Positions 1-10,188 of a DNA stretch of 64,000 nt are shown piece by piece; position 1 is the stretch's first letter, and each line of letters starts with the position of its first letter. The notes beneath the pieces were generated by a model that was not told where the DNA came from, ran no database searches, and was given only the letters and a program-made list of their open reading frames with translations. Both the position numbers and the translations under genes were made by a program. This DNA comes from Pseudolysinimonas kribbensis (GTDB lineage Bacteria; Actinomycetota; Actinomycetes; Actinomycetales; Microbacteriaceae): the NCBI RefSeq assembly GCF_030161895.1, contig NZ_BSVB01000001.1, positions 1,674,001 to 1,738,000 on the forward strand, read 5' to 3'.

Positions 1-2759
1 CTCCGCGTGGACGTGCACCGAGGTGCCGACCGCGATGGAGTGCGACCCGGCGTTCGCGGGCTGGCCGTCGATCGTCCAGATCACGGCGTCCGCGACGTCC
101 AGGTTGTTGCCGAGGGTGAAGGTGGCGGTCGCGGCGCACCCTGCGGGTCACCGATCTCCGGCAGCACGATCGGGTGCGACGGGAGGTCGCCGCACACCGG
201 CGCCAGCTTGCTCGTGAGGGTCCACGGGCCGGTGTAGTCCGCCAGCTTGTAGTTCTCCAGCGCGATCGCGGCGACGATGTGATCGCCGGGCGTGACCGAG
301 TGCGGGCCGGCGTCGACGTCCTCCCCGTCGAGCGTGTACTGCACGCCCGTCGTGCTCGGGATGGTGACGACGCCGTCGGTGTAGACGCCCTGCTTGAACT
401 CACCCACCGTGCAGATCTGATCGGTGACCGTCGCCTCGACAGGGCTCACCGCGCACAGACCGTCGGACACGAAGTCGAAGATCCACTTCACGGTGCGTCC
501 GGCGTCGCCGAAGTTCCAGCCCTTGTCGGCCACCGTGGTCACGACGACGTGGTCGCCGTTGTCCGCGGTGTAGGTGCCGGGAGCGACGTTCTTCGTGAGC
601 ACGCCGTTGACGCGCACGTTGTAGGTGACGTGCTCGACGTCGGCCAGCGTGTAGCTGCCCGGCGTCACGTCACCCTCGGTGCAGGTCGCGTCGGTGGCGG
701 TGGGCTGCACGTAGTCGATCGTCAGCTCGCAGTTGCCGGGGTCGACGAACTCGTGCTTCAGGATGCTCGAGTCGGTCAACTGGTAGCCGGGGTCGGCGAT
801 CGGCTGGACCCACACCACCGCATCCGGAGCGACCTTCACGACGACGCCGGGAGTGGCGTCCGTCCAGGTCGCGCCGAGGTCGGTGCTCACCTTGTAGTGA
901 ACGCCCTCCGCCGCGATGACCGTGTAGGTCGCGTGGGTGTGACCGGGACGCGCATCGTGGCAGACGGCGTCGACCCAGGCGGGGGTCGCCGGAGTCGCGT
1001 CGTAGTCGCACGTGACACCGAGATCGGCGGACGTGAAGTCCCACTCTCCGGGCCCGACCAGGATGTAGCCGGGATCCGCCAGGGCGTGGATCCAGACGTG
1101 CTGGCCCGGGTCGAGGTTCCAGGTGCCGACGGCCTTCGGCGCGAACGTCACGTTGTCGGTGCTGACCTCATACGAGATGTGGTCGGCGGCGTAGAGCGTG
1201 TAGGCCGCGGGGGTGATGCCGCCGGGCACGTACACGTTGCAGGCCGTCTGCGAGAAGGTCGGCACGGTGCTCACGCCGGCATCCACGAGGCAGGCACCCG
1301 GATCGGTGTAGCTCCACGTGTTGTGGCCCGGCGACGTCAGGCGGTAGCCCGGGTCGGCGGTCACGTCCACGACGATCGAGGCGTTCTTCGGGACCACCAC
1401 ATGCGTGCCCACCGAGCTGTCAGCCGCGACGCCGTTGATCGTCACGGAGTACGAGACGCCCTTGACATCCGGCAGCGTGTAGGTCGCGTCGGTCGAGGTG
1501 CTCGGAGCCGTGCAGATCGCGTTCTCGAAGCCCACGGTCACCGAGACGTCCTGGAGGCAGTCGCCGGGGTCGGCGAAGGTGAGGGTGAACGACGACGGTC
1601 CGACGAGGATGTAGCCGTAGGAGACCACCGCGGTGACGGTCACCGTCTTCGGCAGTGCGCCGTAGACGAGCTTGGTGCCGGAGACGGTCGAGTTCCCCAC
1701 CTTGTAGGTGACGTGGTCGGTCGCGATGATCGTGTAGCTCGGAACACCGTGCTCACCGGGGGCGGTGCACGTCGACTGAACGACCGTGGGCTGCACCGGC
1801 TGAACGCACTTGCTGGCCACATTCGTGAAGGGGTGCGAAGCGAACTCGACCGGCTTGATCGACAGTTCGTAGCCGGAAAGCGGCGTCACCTTGACGCGCA
1901 CGGTGGTACCGGCCGGGAAGGAGGCCGTGGTTCCTTGCGCGATGGTCGCGTAGGTGTTGCCGGTGTTGCTCGACTTGATCCAGTACTGCGCGCCCGTGAC
2001 GCCCGAGGGGATCGTCACGGTGGCGTCACCGGTCTGACCGGTCGCCGTGCACACGGCTTCGGTGTAGGTCGGGCCCCGGGGCGCGCCGGGCTGCGTGCAG
2101 TCGTTGTTCCAGATCTGCTGGCCACCCGCGCTCCAGTTGTTGCCGTCGTAGTGCTTCACGACGCCGTTCTGGGTGTAGTCGAAGGGCGGGATGATGTCGT
2201 CCACGTTCACGCCGGACGACCCGTGGCCACCCAGCCCCTGGATGATCGAGCTCACGTTCGGGGTCTGCTTGACCCACGGGTTGCTCCCGCTCGCCGTGGC
2301 ATGGCAGATGGTGATCTTCTTGGTCGTGTCGTCGCCGCAGGTGCCGTCGAGCGGCTGCAGCAGCTGACCGTCCGAACCGACGAAGTAGTTGTCGGTGAAG
2401 GTCGTCTGCGCGTAGACCCAGGGGCCGTATCCGGTGGTGCTTCCCGGCAGGGAGAAGGTCGTCAGCGTGATCGTGCTCGGGTTGTTCGTCGAGACGATCG
2501 CGGCACCCGAGAACGTCGGGTCCGACTGCTTCGGCGTGTGGTCGAACGTCGAGGTGCCGACCTTGTAGTGGGTCGAGCCGTTCAGCGACGTCTGCGCGAT
2601 CTTGAGCTTCGCGGTGAAGTCGTACTGGTGGGTCTGGGTGTTACAGACGGCGGTGACGTCGAGGTCACCGGTGTGCGCGGAGGCCGGAGCGGCCACCAGC
2701 GACACCAGGCCGAGTGCGAGCAACGCTGTCGTCGCACCAGCCAGGAATTTCTTCAACAT
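1..2759 (-). CDS. Secreted multi-repeat surface protein (3' end outside window)
   Basis: The start is the ATG at 2759, which gives a clean signal peptide: MLKK, a hydrophobic stretch, then a signal peptidase I site after ASA at residue 28. Residues 29-250 form an N-terminal region containing a CHATASGSNPW motif and several tryptophans. After that come at least seven repeats of about 85-95 residues, each opening near one cysteine, ending with a second, and carrying a variant of ADPGYxL before the end. The paired cysteines suggest one disulfide per module. One base is missing in the CCC run at 139-141; restoring it continues the frame to the window edge, so the C-terminus, probably a wall anchor, is not seen. 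The next gene leftward in transcription order (3082-5353) has the same signal-peptide style and module. The function is unknown; an adhesin or wall-associated protein is an inference. Confidence 0.75.
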
Positions 2760-3022
2760 GGGGGATCCCTTTGCTGAGAGGGCGCACGCAGGCGTGCGCA
2801 AGGGGGAACAGGCGGAACTGTCATGCCGGCACAGGGGTGGCCGGTGAAGGGGCAAGCAGGCCTCGAGCGCGCTCTTCGGGGGTGGCGCTCGAGCCGATCT
2901 CGTGGGGGCGGATCAGCTGATGTGGGTATCACCTCGTGACTGCCGGGTCGGGGGCGAGCGTTCCGCGGGGGACGGAACGTTCTGGCAGTCGATCGAAAGC
3001 TAGCGTGTCCCCCTTTCTGCGG

Positions 3023-3061
3023 ACAAGGCGTCTACCCCAGGAAGGGGGGTAGACGCCTTGT
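3023..3061 (-). terminator. Strong hairpin after the LAITG surface protein gene
   Basis: A perfect 16-bp inverted repeat (arms 3023-3038 and 3046-3061, 7-nt loop) lies about 20 bp beyond the stop codon at 3082 of the leftward gene. There is no clear U-tract. It most likely terminates that gene before the next surface protein starts at 2759. The rest of 2760-3081 shows only GC-rich non-coding sequence, with the promoter of the downstream gene expected there. Confidence 0.7.
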
Positions 3062-3081
3062 TTCCCGCTGGTGCTGTGGCT

Positions 3082-5353
3082 CTAGTGCCGACCTCGCGTC
3101 CGCCGGCGCAGCGCGGGCGCCACGGTGAGCGCCATCCCGGCGCCGAAGAGGAGCACGCCCGCCGCGATCCACGGCGCCGGCGACGTCGTGCCGGTGATGG
3201 CGAGCGTCTTCAGGTCGGTCGGGCACAGCCCGGGCGGCGCGATGTCGAACGACCAGGACGACTCACCATCCAGACCGTCCCTCGGGTCGTGCGGCGCCGC
3301 GGTCACCGTGTGGTGACCGGGTGCGACCGTGACCGTCTGCTGCGTGAGGGGGTCGTCGAACCGTCCAGGAAGTAATCCACCTGGCCGGTGAAGAACGAGA
3401 CGCCGTCCACCATGCCCACGGTGAAGGAACCGCCCGTCACCGTGCCCTGCGTGCACACCGGGTCGCTCCACGTGAGGTTCGTCGGGAAGTCGGCCAGGGT
3501 GCCGAGATCGGTGAGCGGGAACGAGCCGCAGCCGGTGACCGCACTCACGACGGTGCTCTGCTCCGCGGTCGAGTTCGTGCCCAGGTGCAGGCCCTGCGAG
3601 AGCAGGGTGTTGCCGGGCATGAGCGCGGTCATCGCGTCGATCGAGACCGGCTGCGACTGCGATCCGGGCCCGCTGGTGATCTTGCTGGTCCAGACGAGCG
3701 TCGAGTGCGTCACCGTGAAGGTGCCGGTCTGTCCCTGGGCCCAGCCGTTCATGTAGGGCTCGATCGAGATGGTCGCATAGTGGACCACGGGGCCGCCCGT
3801 GTTGAGCACCGCATCGGGGTTCACCTCGTAGACCAGTGCGGCCTGATAGCCGCTGGCTTCGGCGATCGTGTACGACGAGCCGACGACGCCCTCGAGATTG
3901 CCGCTCACCGGGTGGTAGTAGTCCACCGCCGCGGTGTTCGGACCGGCGAACAGCATGCCGGCGGGGATCGCCGTCGGGGCGATGTCACCGGCCTCCTGGG
4001 ACCAGGTGTTCCCCTGCGAGACGCACAGGGCGGTGACGTAGTCCTTGAAGTCGAGGACGCACGCCGAGTTGTCGCTGGTCAGCGAGAGCGAGGAGATCGC
4101 AGCCGTGCCCTGCACGCCCGAGCCGAGGCTGTATCCGATGGACTTCACGTGCGCGGTCGGCAGGGCGGCGAGCCAGACGTTCAGGTTCGCGCTGGCCGGA
4201 TAGCCGTCGGCGGCGGGCACGCCCGAGATCGCGGGCTTCGACCACCAGCGGTCGCCGTAGGCCCCGGCTCGCCGACCAGGATGCGGCCGTCGTCGAGCAC
4301 GAGCTGGAAGCCCGGCAGCACGCCGGCCGGCGTCGACGCGTAGTTCAGGTGCGGGCTGCCGATGCTCGCGAGCGGGATGTCGACCGCGTAGTACGCGGCG
4401 GCCTTCGACTCCCCGGAGCTGTCCTGCGTCGCGACGTTCAGCACGCCGCCCGTCACGGTGTTGCTGCCCTTGCTGCGGGTGTCGGACGTGTTCCACGTCG
4501 ACGGGAGGGTGCCATCCGGGTTCGCCATCGTTGTGATGGTGCCGAACGCGGAGCAGGGCTGCACGCAGTCGGCGTACTTGTCGGTGTCGTGCGCGGCGGT
4601 GTCGACGACCTTGCGCTCGTCGAACTGGGCCCACGGCGCGCCGGGTGCGGCCGTCTCCCAGGTGGCCGCGTCGACGTCGGTGCTCGGCGAGTGGCCGTGC
4701 ACGTAGTAGAGCGTGTACTCGGTCGTGCCGTCGTGGTTCGAGACCTGCTCGGACTGGACCTCCATGGTGTCGGTCGACGCCCCGGGGTTGGTCGTCGACC
4801 AGTCGGACCACGGACCGTAGTCGGTGTATCCGCCGGTGATCGTCTCCTCGCTCGCGTAGTACGACACCGAGACGTTCGGGCCGCCGTACACGCTCAAGGG
4901 CACCATGCCCTTCGGGTGATCCTCCGAGCCTCCCAGGAGGCTCTGCGTGATGCCGCCGGCGCCCCAGTACGCGTTGATCACGCTGTCGGGGATCTGGTGC
5001 CAGCCGTCCGACTTCACCCAGTGCCCGGAGACGGTCTGCGAGTGGTTGTTCTGGTCGCGGAAGGTCACCGTGCCGCCGTCGACGAAGTCGTACCCCTTGA
5101 CGAACTTGCGCTCCACCGTGTTGTCGGGTCGGTGCACCCGGGTGTGGAACCGGTACTCGGTGTGGAACGTCTCGGCCTTCGCCGGAACGACCTGGTCGTA
5201 CCGGTACTCCTGGTGCGACACCTCGTCGACGTGCGTCGTGCCGACCACGCACTGCGTGGGCTCGGTGGCGTGGGCCGCGGTGGCGGCCGCGGCGACCGAG
5301 ATGCCGGCGCCCAGGGCGACCGCGGCGATCCCGGCAAGGATCTTCTTCAACAT
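3082..5353 (-). CDS. Secreted surface protein with LAITG sortase signal
   Basis: The start ATG at 5353 begins a signal peptide (MLKK, hydrophobic core, cleavage near AHA at residue 29). The mature protein has a long tryptophan- and tyrosine-rich N-terminal half. Its last quarter carries a module like the cysteine-flanked repeats of the neighbouring gene (TWSDPVC ... PPGLC). The C-terminus is a complete wall-sorting signal: LAITG, a hydrophobic span, then RRRTRGRH. LAXTG is the motif known for class E sortases, and such a sortase is encoded at 42149-42984. Two single bases are missing, near 3361-3362 and in the CCCC run at 4262-4265; restoring both gives one protein of about 757 residues. The binding target is unknown. 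Confidence 0.78.
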
Positions 5354-5531
5354 GGGCAGGGGATGTCCTAGCGGAGAGGCGTCGATGCCGCGCGGGTACG
5401 CGGGAACGGCGGGGGGACACGGGACGTGGGGGGCGTCCCGGTGGTGCGCATCGGGGGAACGCGCATCGGGTGATGCTGAATCTAGCGAGTCGGCACTTGT
5501 GAGGACAACTCCCACTTTTCCGGGGCACGTC

Positions 5532-6400
5532 TCAGTGCAGGTACTCCAGCAGGTCGAGCCCGACGGTGTGCAGCGCATCGCGCACCCGCAGACGCGCGGC
5601 GATGCCGTGGTCGCGGAACTGCACCGACACCGCGTACGCGACCGCCGCCCGCGGTCCGCGCACCACGCCGGCCTCGCTGCGCACGCCGGCATCCGTGCCC
5701 GTCTTGTTGACGAGCAGGATGCCGTGGTCGGTGCCGCGGTGCGCGAGCGGATCGAGGCCGAAGGCGCTCGCGACCATCGAGAGGTCCGAGCCGAGCGAGA
5801 GCCAGCCGAGCACGCGGCTGGAGGTGAGGCTGTCGACCACCTCGCCGCGTGCGAGGGCGCCGAACAGCCAGGCGAGCTCCGCGGTCGAACCCACCGAGAG
5901 CTGCGGGGCGTCGTCGGGGCCGCGGGTGTCGCGCACGAGGTCGAGCAGCGCGGTGCGCAGCAGTCCGAGCGACTCGGTGCGCTCCCGCACGGCCTGCAGA
6001 CCGACCTGGCGCAGCAGCACGTTGGTGGCGAGATTGTCGCTGGTCGCGCCCACGAGGGTGGCGAGGTCGGCGACCGGAAGGGCGGGCGCCTGCAGGTGCT
6101 GCCACAGGCCCGACCGGCCCACGGCATCCCGAGCGGTCTTGTCGAGGATCCCGTACGCGGATGCCTCGCGCTCGCTCAACCGGGCCGACACCTCGATGAG
6201 CAGCAGGATCTTGCCGATGGATGCCGTGGGCAGCACGATCCGCTCGTCGATCGCGAGCAGGCTGCGCCCGGTGTCGAGATCGGAGACCGAGGCCGACACC
6301 CGCGCGCCCTCGTACGCGAGACCGCCGAGCGCCGTGAAGCTGGAGCTGAAGTTCTCGACCGTGGATCCGGCGCGATGACGGGGCGTGCGGGGGTGCGCAC
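5532..6400 (-). CDS. Class A beta-lactamase-like serine hydrolase
   Basis: The protein has the three signatures of the beta-lactamase/penicillin-recognising fold: SIGK (Ser-x-x-Lys) in PTASIGKI, SDN in GATSDNLATN, and KTGTDAG. No signal peptide is visible, so it may be cytosolic or the start is wrong. The first in-frame start is a GTG at 6299, but the codons upstream (reading FTALGGLAYEGARVSA) look coding and fit the N-terminal helix of the family. If one base is missing in the GGGG run at 6380-6383, the frame extends to a GTG at 6400, which is used here. Activity on beta-lactams is not established; many actinobacterial members are uncharacterised esterase- or peptidase-like proteins. It lies 32 bp after the M13 peptidase gene on the same strand. 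Confidence 0.7.
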
Positions 6401-6432
6401 GCGCTGACTTCGCTCACCAGCGGTCGAGACGT

Positions 6433-8415
6433 CTACCAAATGGTCACTCTGTCTTCCGGGTCAAGCCAGAGGGCGTCGTCGGCCGTCGTGCCGAACGTCG
6501 CGTGGAACACGTCGATGTTACGGACGATCTGGTTGCACCGGAACTCGGTCGGCGAGTGCGGGTCGATCGACAGCAGCCGCAGGGCCTCCTCGTCGCGCAG
6601 CTTCGCCCGCCAGGCCTGCGCCCAGCTCAGGAAGAAGCGCTCGGCGGCGGTGAGCCCGTCGATGACCGGCGGCTCGGCCCCGTCGAGGGACAGCAGGTAC
6701 GCCTTCCACGCGATGCTCAAGCCCCCGAGGTCGCCGATGTTCTCGCCGATCGTGAGCGCGCCGTTGACGTGATGGCCCGGCAGCTGCCGGGGCTCGAGCG
6801 CGTCGTACTGCGCGATGAGCGCCTTGGTGCGCTGCTCGAAGGCGGCGCGGTCGTCGTCGGTCCACCAGTTGGTGAGGCGGCCGTCGCCGTCGTACTGCGA
6901 GCCCTGGTCGTCGAACCCGTGGCCGATCTCGTGGCCGATCACCGCACCGATCGCGCCGAAGTTGGCGGCGGCATCCCGGTTCTCGTCGAAGAAGGGCAGC
7001 TGCAGGATCGCGGCCGGGAACACGATCTCGTTGAACCCCGGGTTGTAGTACGCGTTGATCGTCTGCGGGGTCATGAACCACTCGTCGCGGTCGATCGGCC
7101 GGCCGATCTTGCCGAGCTCGCGCTGGAACTCGAACTCGGTCGAGGCGCGCATGTTGGCGATGAGGTCGTCGGGCGTGATCTGCAGCGACGAGTAGTCGCG
7201 CCACCGGTCGGGGTACCCGATCTTCGGCGTGAACTTGCCGAGCTTGTCGAGCGCGCGCTGCCGGGTCTGCTCGGTCATCCACTCGAGGCCCGTGATCGAG
7301 TCGCGGTAGGCGTCGACGAGCCGCTCGACGAGCGCGTCCATCGCCGTCTTGGCGCTCGGGGCGAAGTGCTCGTCGACGTAGATGCGGCCGACCGCCTCGC
7401 CGAGCGCCCCCTCGGTGATCGAGACGCCGCGCTTCCACCTGTCGCGCAGCTGCGGCGCACCGGTGAGGGTCGTGCCGTAGAAGTCGAAATTCGCCTGCAC
7501 GACCTCGCGGTGCAGGTAGGGCGCCGACGACCGGATGACCTGCCAACGCAACCAGTCGCGCCAGGCCGGCAGGTGCGCGTCGTCGAGCAGCGCGCCGAGG
7601 CCGGTCACGAAGCTCGGCTGGCGCACGACGACCTCGTCGAGCGATCCGGCGGGCACGCCCATGGCATCCCGCCAGGTGGTCAGGTCGGCGCCCCCGGCAG
7701 CGACCGGGCCGAGCTCGAGCAGCTTCGCCCACGGCATCGGGTTGTACGTCGCCTGGCTGTCGCGCGAGCGCACGTTGTCCCAGTGCTGTCTCGCGAGCTC
7801 GGTCTCGAGGTCGAAGACTCCCTGCGCGTCGGCCTCGACGCCGGCGAGCGCGAACATCCGGCCGAGGAACGCGAGGTACTTCGCACGGATCTCGGCGAAG
7901 GTCTCCTCGCGGTAGTAGCTCTCGTCCGGCAGCCCGAGGCCGGCCTGCTCGAGGAAGACGAGGTAGCGCTCCGGATCGCCGGGATCGTTGTCGACGAACG
8001 CCTGGAAGAATCCGCTGACCCCCTTGCGCTCGAGCGCGCCGAGCGCCGTCAGCAGGCTCGGGATGTCGTGCACGGCGTCGGCCTGCGCGAGGTCGCCCGC
8101 GATCGCCGACCATCCGCGCTCCTCGATGCGCTCCTCGTCCATGAAGCTCGCGTAGAGGTCGCCGATCTTGCGCGCCTCGGTGCCGGGCTCCGCATCCTGC
8201 GACCGCTCGACGATCTCGCGCACGGCCCGCTCGGCCTGCTCGGCGAGGATGTAGAAGGAGCCGTACCGCGCCTTGTCCGCCGGGATCTCGGTGCGGTCGA
8301 TCCAGCGTCCGTTGACATGGCGGAAGAGGTCGTCCTGGGGGCGGATCGCGGGGTCGAGCTCGTCGGTCTCGATCCCGGATGTCGTCTCGATGCCGGATGC
8401 GGTCGCGTCGGTCAT
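6433..8415 (-). CDS. M13 (neprilysin/PepO-type) zinc metallopeptidase
   Basis: The protein has about 660 residues, the usual length of PepO-like M13 peptidases. The zinc-binding HEIGH motif sits at about residue 494 (GHEIGHGFDDQG), the third ligand Glu in GENIGDLGG about 55 residues later, and the NAYYNPGFNEIVFPAA substrate-binding block just upstream. The C-terminus, ending in DRVTIW, is typical of the family. No signal peptide is visible, which matches cytoplasmic actinobacterial PepO proteins. The start ATG at 8415 was chosen because the protein opens with the family N-terminus (AIRPQDDLFRHVNGRW) soon after; longer upstream frames run through repeats. The family cleaves oligopeptides; the natural substrate is unknown. 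Confidence 0.93.
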   Translation of the reverse strand: MTDATASGIETTSGIETDELDPAIRPQDDLFRHVNGRWIDRTEIPADKARYGSFYILAEQAERAVREIVERSQDAEPGTEARKIGDLYASFMDEERIEERGWSAIAGDLAQADAVHDIPSLLTALGALERKGVSGFFQAFVDNDPGDPERYLVFLEQAGLGLPDESYYREETFAEIRAKYLAFLGRMFALAGVEADAQGVFDLETELARQHWDNVRSRDSQATYNPMPWAKLLELGPVAAGGADLTTWRDAMGVPAGSLDEVVVRQPSFVTGLGALLDDAHLPAWRDWLRWQVIRSSAPYLHREVVQANFDFYGTTLTGAPQLRDRWKRGVSITEGALGEAVGRIYVDEHFAPSAKTAMDALVERLVDAYRDSITGLEWMTEQTRQRALDKLGKFTPKIGYPDRWRDYSSLQITPDDLIANMRASTEFEFQRELGKIGRPIDRDEWFMTPQTINAYYNPGFNEIVFPAAILQLPFFDENRDAAANFGAIGAVIGHEIGHGFDDQGSQYDGDGRLTNWWTDDDRAAFEQRTKALIAQYDALEPRQLPGHHVNGALTIGENIGDLGGLSIAWKAYLLSLDGAEPPVIDGLTAAERFFLSWAQAWRAKLRDEEALRLLSIDPHSPTEFRCNQIVRNIDVFHATFGTTADDALWLDPEDRVTIW

Positions 8416-8443
8416 GCGCACGAGCCTAGAACGACGCGTCGTC

Positions 8444-8519
8444 GTCAAACCTTCAGGAGGGCCACGGCGATCCGGTGCCCGCGACGGCGAACACGCCGCC
8501 GGGCTCCTGAAGTTTTGAC
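8444..8519. repeat. Imperfect inverted repeat upstream of the M13 gene
   Basis: Two 16-bp arms (8444-8459 and 8504-8519) match at 15 of 16 positions when one is reverse-complemented (core CTTCAGGAG / CTCCTGAAG) and are separated by 44 bp. The right arm runs directly into the 18-bp tandem array. It may be a hairpin or the ends of a small degenerate mobile repeat. Confidence 0.6.
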
Positions 8520-8660
8520 GGGGAGCGTCGGGTTGACGGGGAGCGTCGGGTTGACGGGGAGCATCGCGTTTGACGGGGGGCGTTGCGTTTGACGGGGGGC
8601 GTTGCGTCGACGGGGAGCGTCGCGTCGACGGGGAGCGTCGCGTGGACGGGAGCGTCGGGG
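8516..8660. repeat. Tandem array of about eight 18-bp units
   Basis: The unit is TGACGGGGAGCGTCGGGT with variants (GCATCGCG, GCGTTGCG, a TCGACGGGG start). Eight consecutive copies fill the gap between the divergent M13 peptidase and the epimerase-like gene. Units differ at a few positions, two adjacent pairs are identical, and there are no unique spacers, so this is a minisatellite-type array and not CRISPR. Confidence 0.8.
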
Positions 8661-8688
8661 CCGCGCGCGCAGGACTAGCCTCGAAATC

Positions 8689-9677
8689 GTGACTCTGCGC
8701 ATGCTCTTCATCGGCGGAACCGGCACCATCAGCACCTCGGTGAGCGCGCTCGCGCTGGCCCGCGGGCACGACCTCACGATCGTGAACCGCGGCACGACAC
8801 CGGTGCCCCCGGAGCTCGACGGCGTGAAGGAGCTGCGCGGCGACGCCGGCGATCCGGCGTCGATCCGGGATGCCGTGGGCGACCGCGAGTTCGACGTCGT
8901 CGTGAACTTCCGCGCGTTCCACACCGACCAGGTCGCGGCCGACATCGAGACGTTCCGCGGGCGGACCGGGCAATACGTCTTCATCTCGTCGGCATCGGCG
9001 TACCAGAAGCCGGTCGAGCGCCTGCCGATCACCGAGTCGACGCCGCTGCGCAACCCGTTCTGGCAGTACTCGCGCGAGAAGATCGCGTGCGAGGACCTGC
9101 TGGTCGCCGCGTACCGCGACTCCGGGTTCCCGATGACGATCATCCGGCCCTCGCACACCTACACGCGCAACTCCGTGCCGATCTTCGGCCGCTGGACCGC
9201 GATCGAGCGCATGCGCGCCGGCAAGCCCGTCGTGGTCCAGGGCGACGGCACGAGCCTCTGGCACCTCACGCACTCGCGCGACCTCGCCGTCGCGCTCGTC
9301 GGGCTGCTCGGCAACCGTCGCGCCCTCGGCGAGGCGTTCCACATCACGGGCGACGAGGCGCTCACCTGGAACCAGATCTTCCAGATCATCGCCCGCGCCG
9401 CGGGCGCCCGGAGCCCGAGCTCGTGCACGTCGCGAGCGAGGCGATCGCCCGGAACTATCCCGACGAGGGCCCGGGCCTCGTCGGCGACAAGGCGCACTCG
9501 GTGCTCTTCGACAACAGCAAGGTCAAGGCGCTCGTGCCGGAGTACACGGCGACGACGCCGTACTGGCGCGGCGCCGCCGAGATGGTCGGCTGGCACGACG
9601 CCGACCCGGCGCGCGGCGGGATCGACCCGGCGCAGGATGCGATGCTCGACGCGCTCATCGCGAAGTACGGGAGCTGA
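8689..9677 (+). CDS. NAD-dependent epimerase/dehydratase family protein
   Basis: This is an extended short-chain dehydrogenase: a Rossmann glycine motif at the N-terminus (FIGGTGTIS), a cofactor-binding NRG after the second strand, and the catalytic-type YSREK pattern around residue 125. The NAD-dependent epimerase/dehydratase fold is clear; the substrate (a nucleotide sugar or an RNA-binding-type homologue) is not. The GTG at 8689 follows a TAGCCT box by 7 nt and would give a leaderless message; the ATG at 8701 is the alternative. One base is missing in the CCC run at 9414-9416; restoring it joins the two halves into about 330 residues ending in LIAKYGS. Confidence 0.8.
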
Positions 9678-9732
9678 GGGCCCGGCACTGAGGGCCCGGG
9701 GACGGACGGCCCGGCGCTGACGACCGCAGGGG

Positions 9733-10188
9733 TCAACCGCGCCCCCGCGACTCCTCCCACTCGGTGAGCAGGGTCGGCATCCGGTCGCGCAGGAAGGCGA
9801 GGAACGATGCCATCTCGTGGGCCCGCGCCCCGGCTTCCGACTCGGGCAGCAGCACCGCCTCGCGCTCGACCAGGTCGGCGAGCGCGCTGTAGACCGACGG
9901 GCGCACGAGCGACGCCGCGTACCACGGGCGATCGGGCAGCCGGTAGATGTGCCGGCGCGTGCCGGGCACGGTCGACGAGACGACCATCCCGAGCGTCGTC
10001 AGGTACTTGATCGCCCCCGACACGGCAGCTGGGCTGATCCCCAGCCGCTCGGAGAGCTGCGCCGAGGTCAGCCGGCCCTCCTCGCTCACGGTGAGCGCCA
10101 TGACCACGTTCGCGGCCATCCGCGGGAAGCCGAGGGTGGCGAACGCGTCCGCCACCCTCTCCGCGAATCGCGCGAACGGGTCGGTCAT
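9733..10188 (-). CDS. GbsR/MarR-type winged-helix regulator of the ABC operon
   Basis: This 151-residue protein has a winged helix-turn-helix at about residues 40-90 (LTSAQLSERLGISPAAVSGAIKYL split over the recognition helix). A long C-terminal helix probably dimerises. The layout is that of GbsR-like MarR proteins. It is the last gene of a three-gene operon and overlaps the permease stop by 4 bp (ATGA), so it is made together with the exporter. It very probably represses the operon through the TTCACAA-GT-TTGTGAA palindrome at 12725-12740. The ligand is unknown, likely a substrate of the exporter. Confidence 0.85.
   Translation of the reverse strand: MTDPFARFAERVADAFATLGFPRMAANVVMALTVSEEGRLTSAQLSERLGISPAAVSGAIKYLTTLGMVVSSTVPGTRRHIYRLPDRPWYAASLVRPSVYSALADLVEREAVLLPESEAGARAHEMASFLAFLRDRMPTLLTEWEESRGRG

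Noticed and set aside
174-2777. An 867-codon open frame on the plus strand across the repeat surface protein
   Set aside because: It is an antisense shadow produced by high GC; it is Arg/Val/Asp-rich with no domain, while the minus strand has a signal peptide and repeats.
8516-8660. CRISPR array
   Set aside because: The units are 18 bp and directly adjacent without unique spacers, and no cas genes are near.
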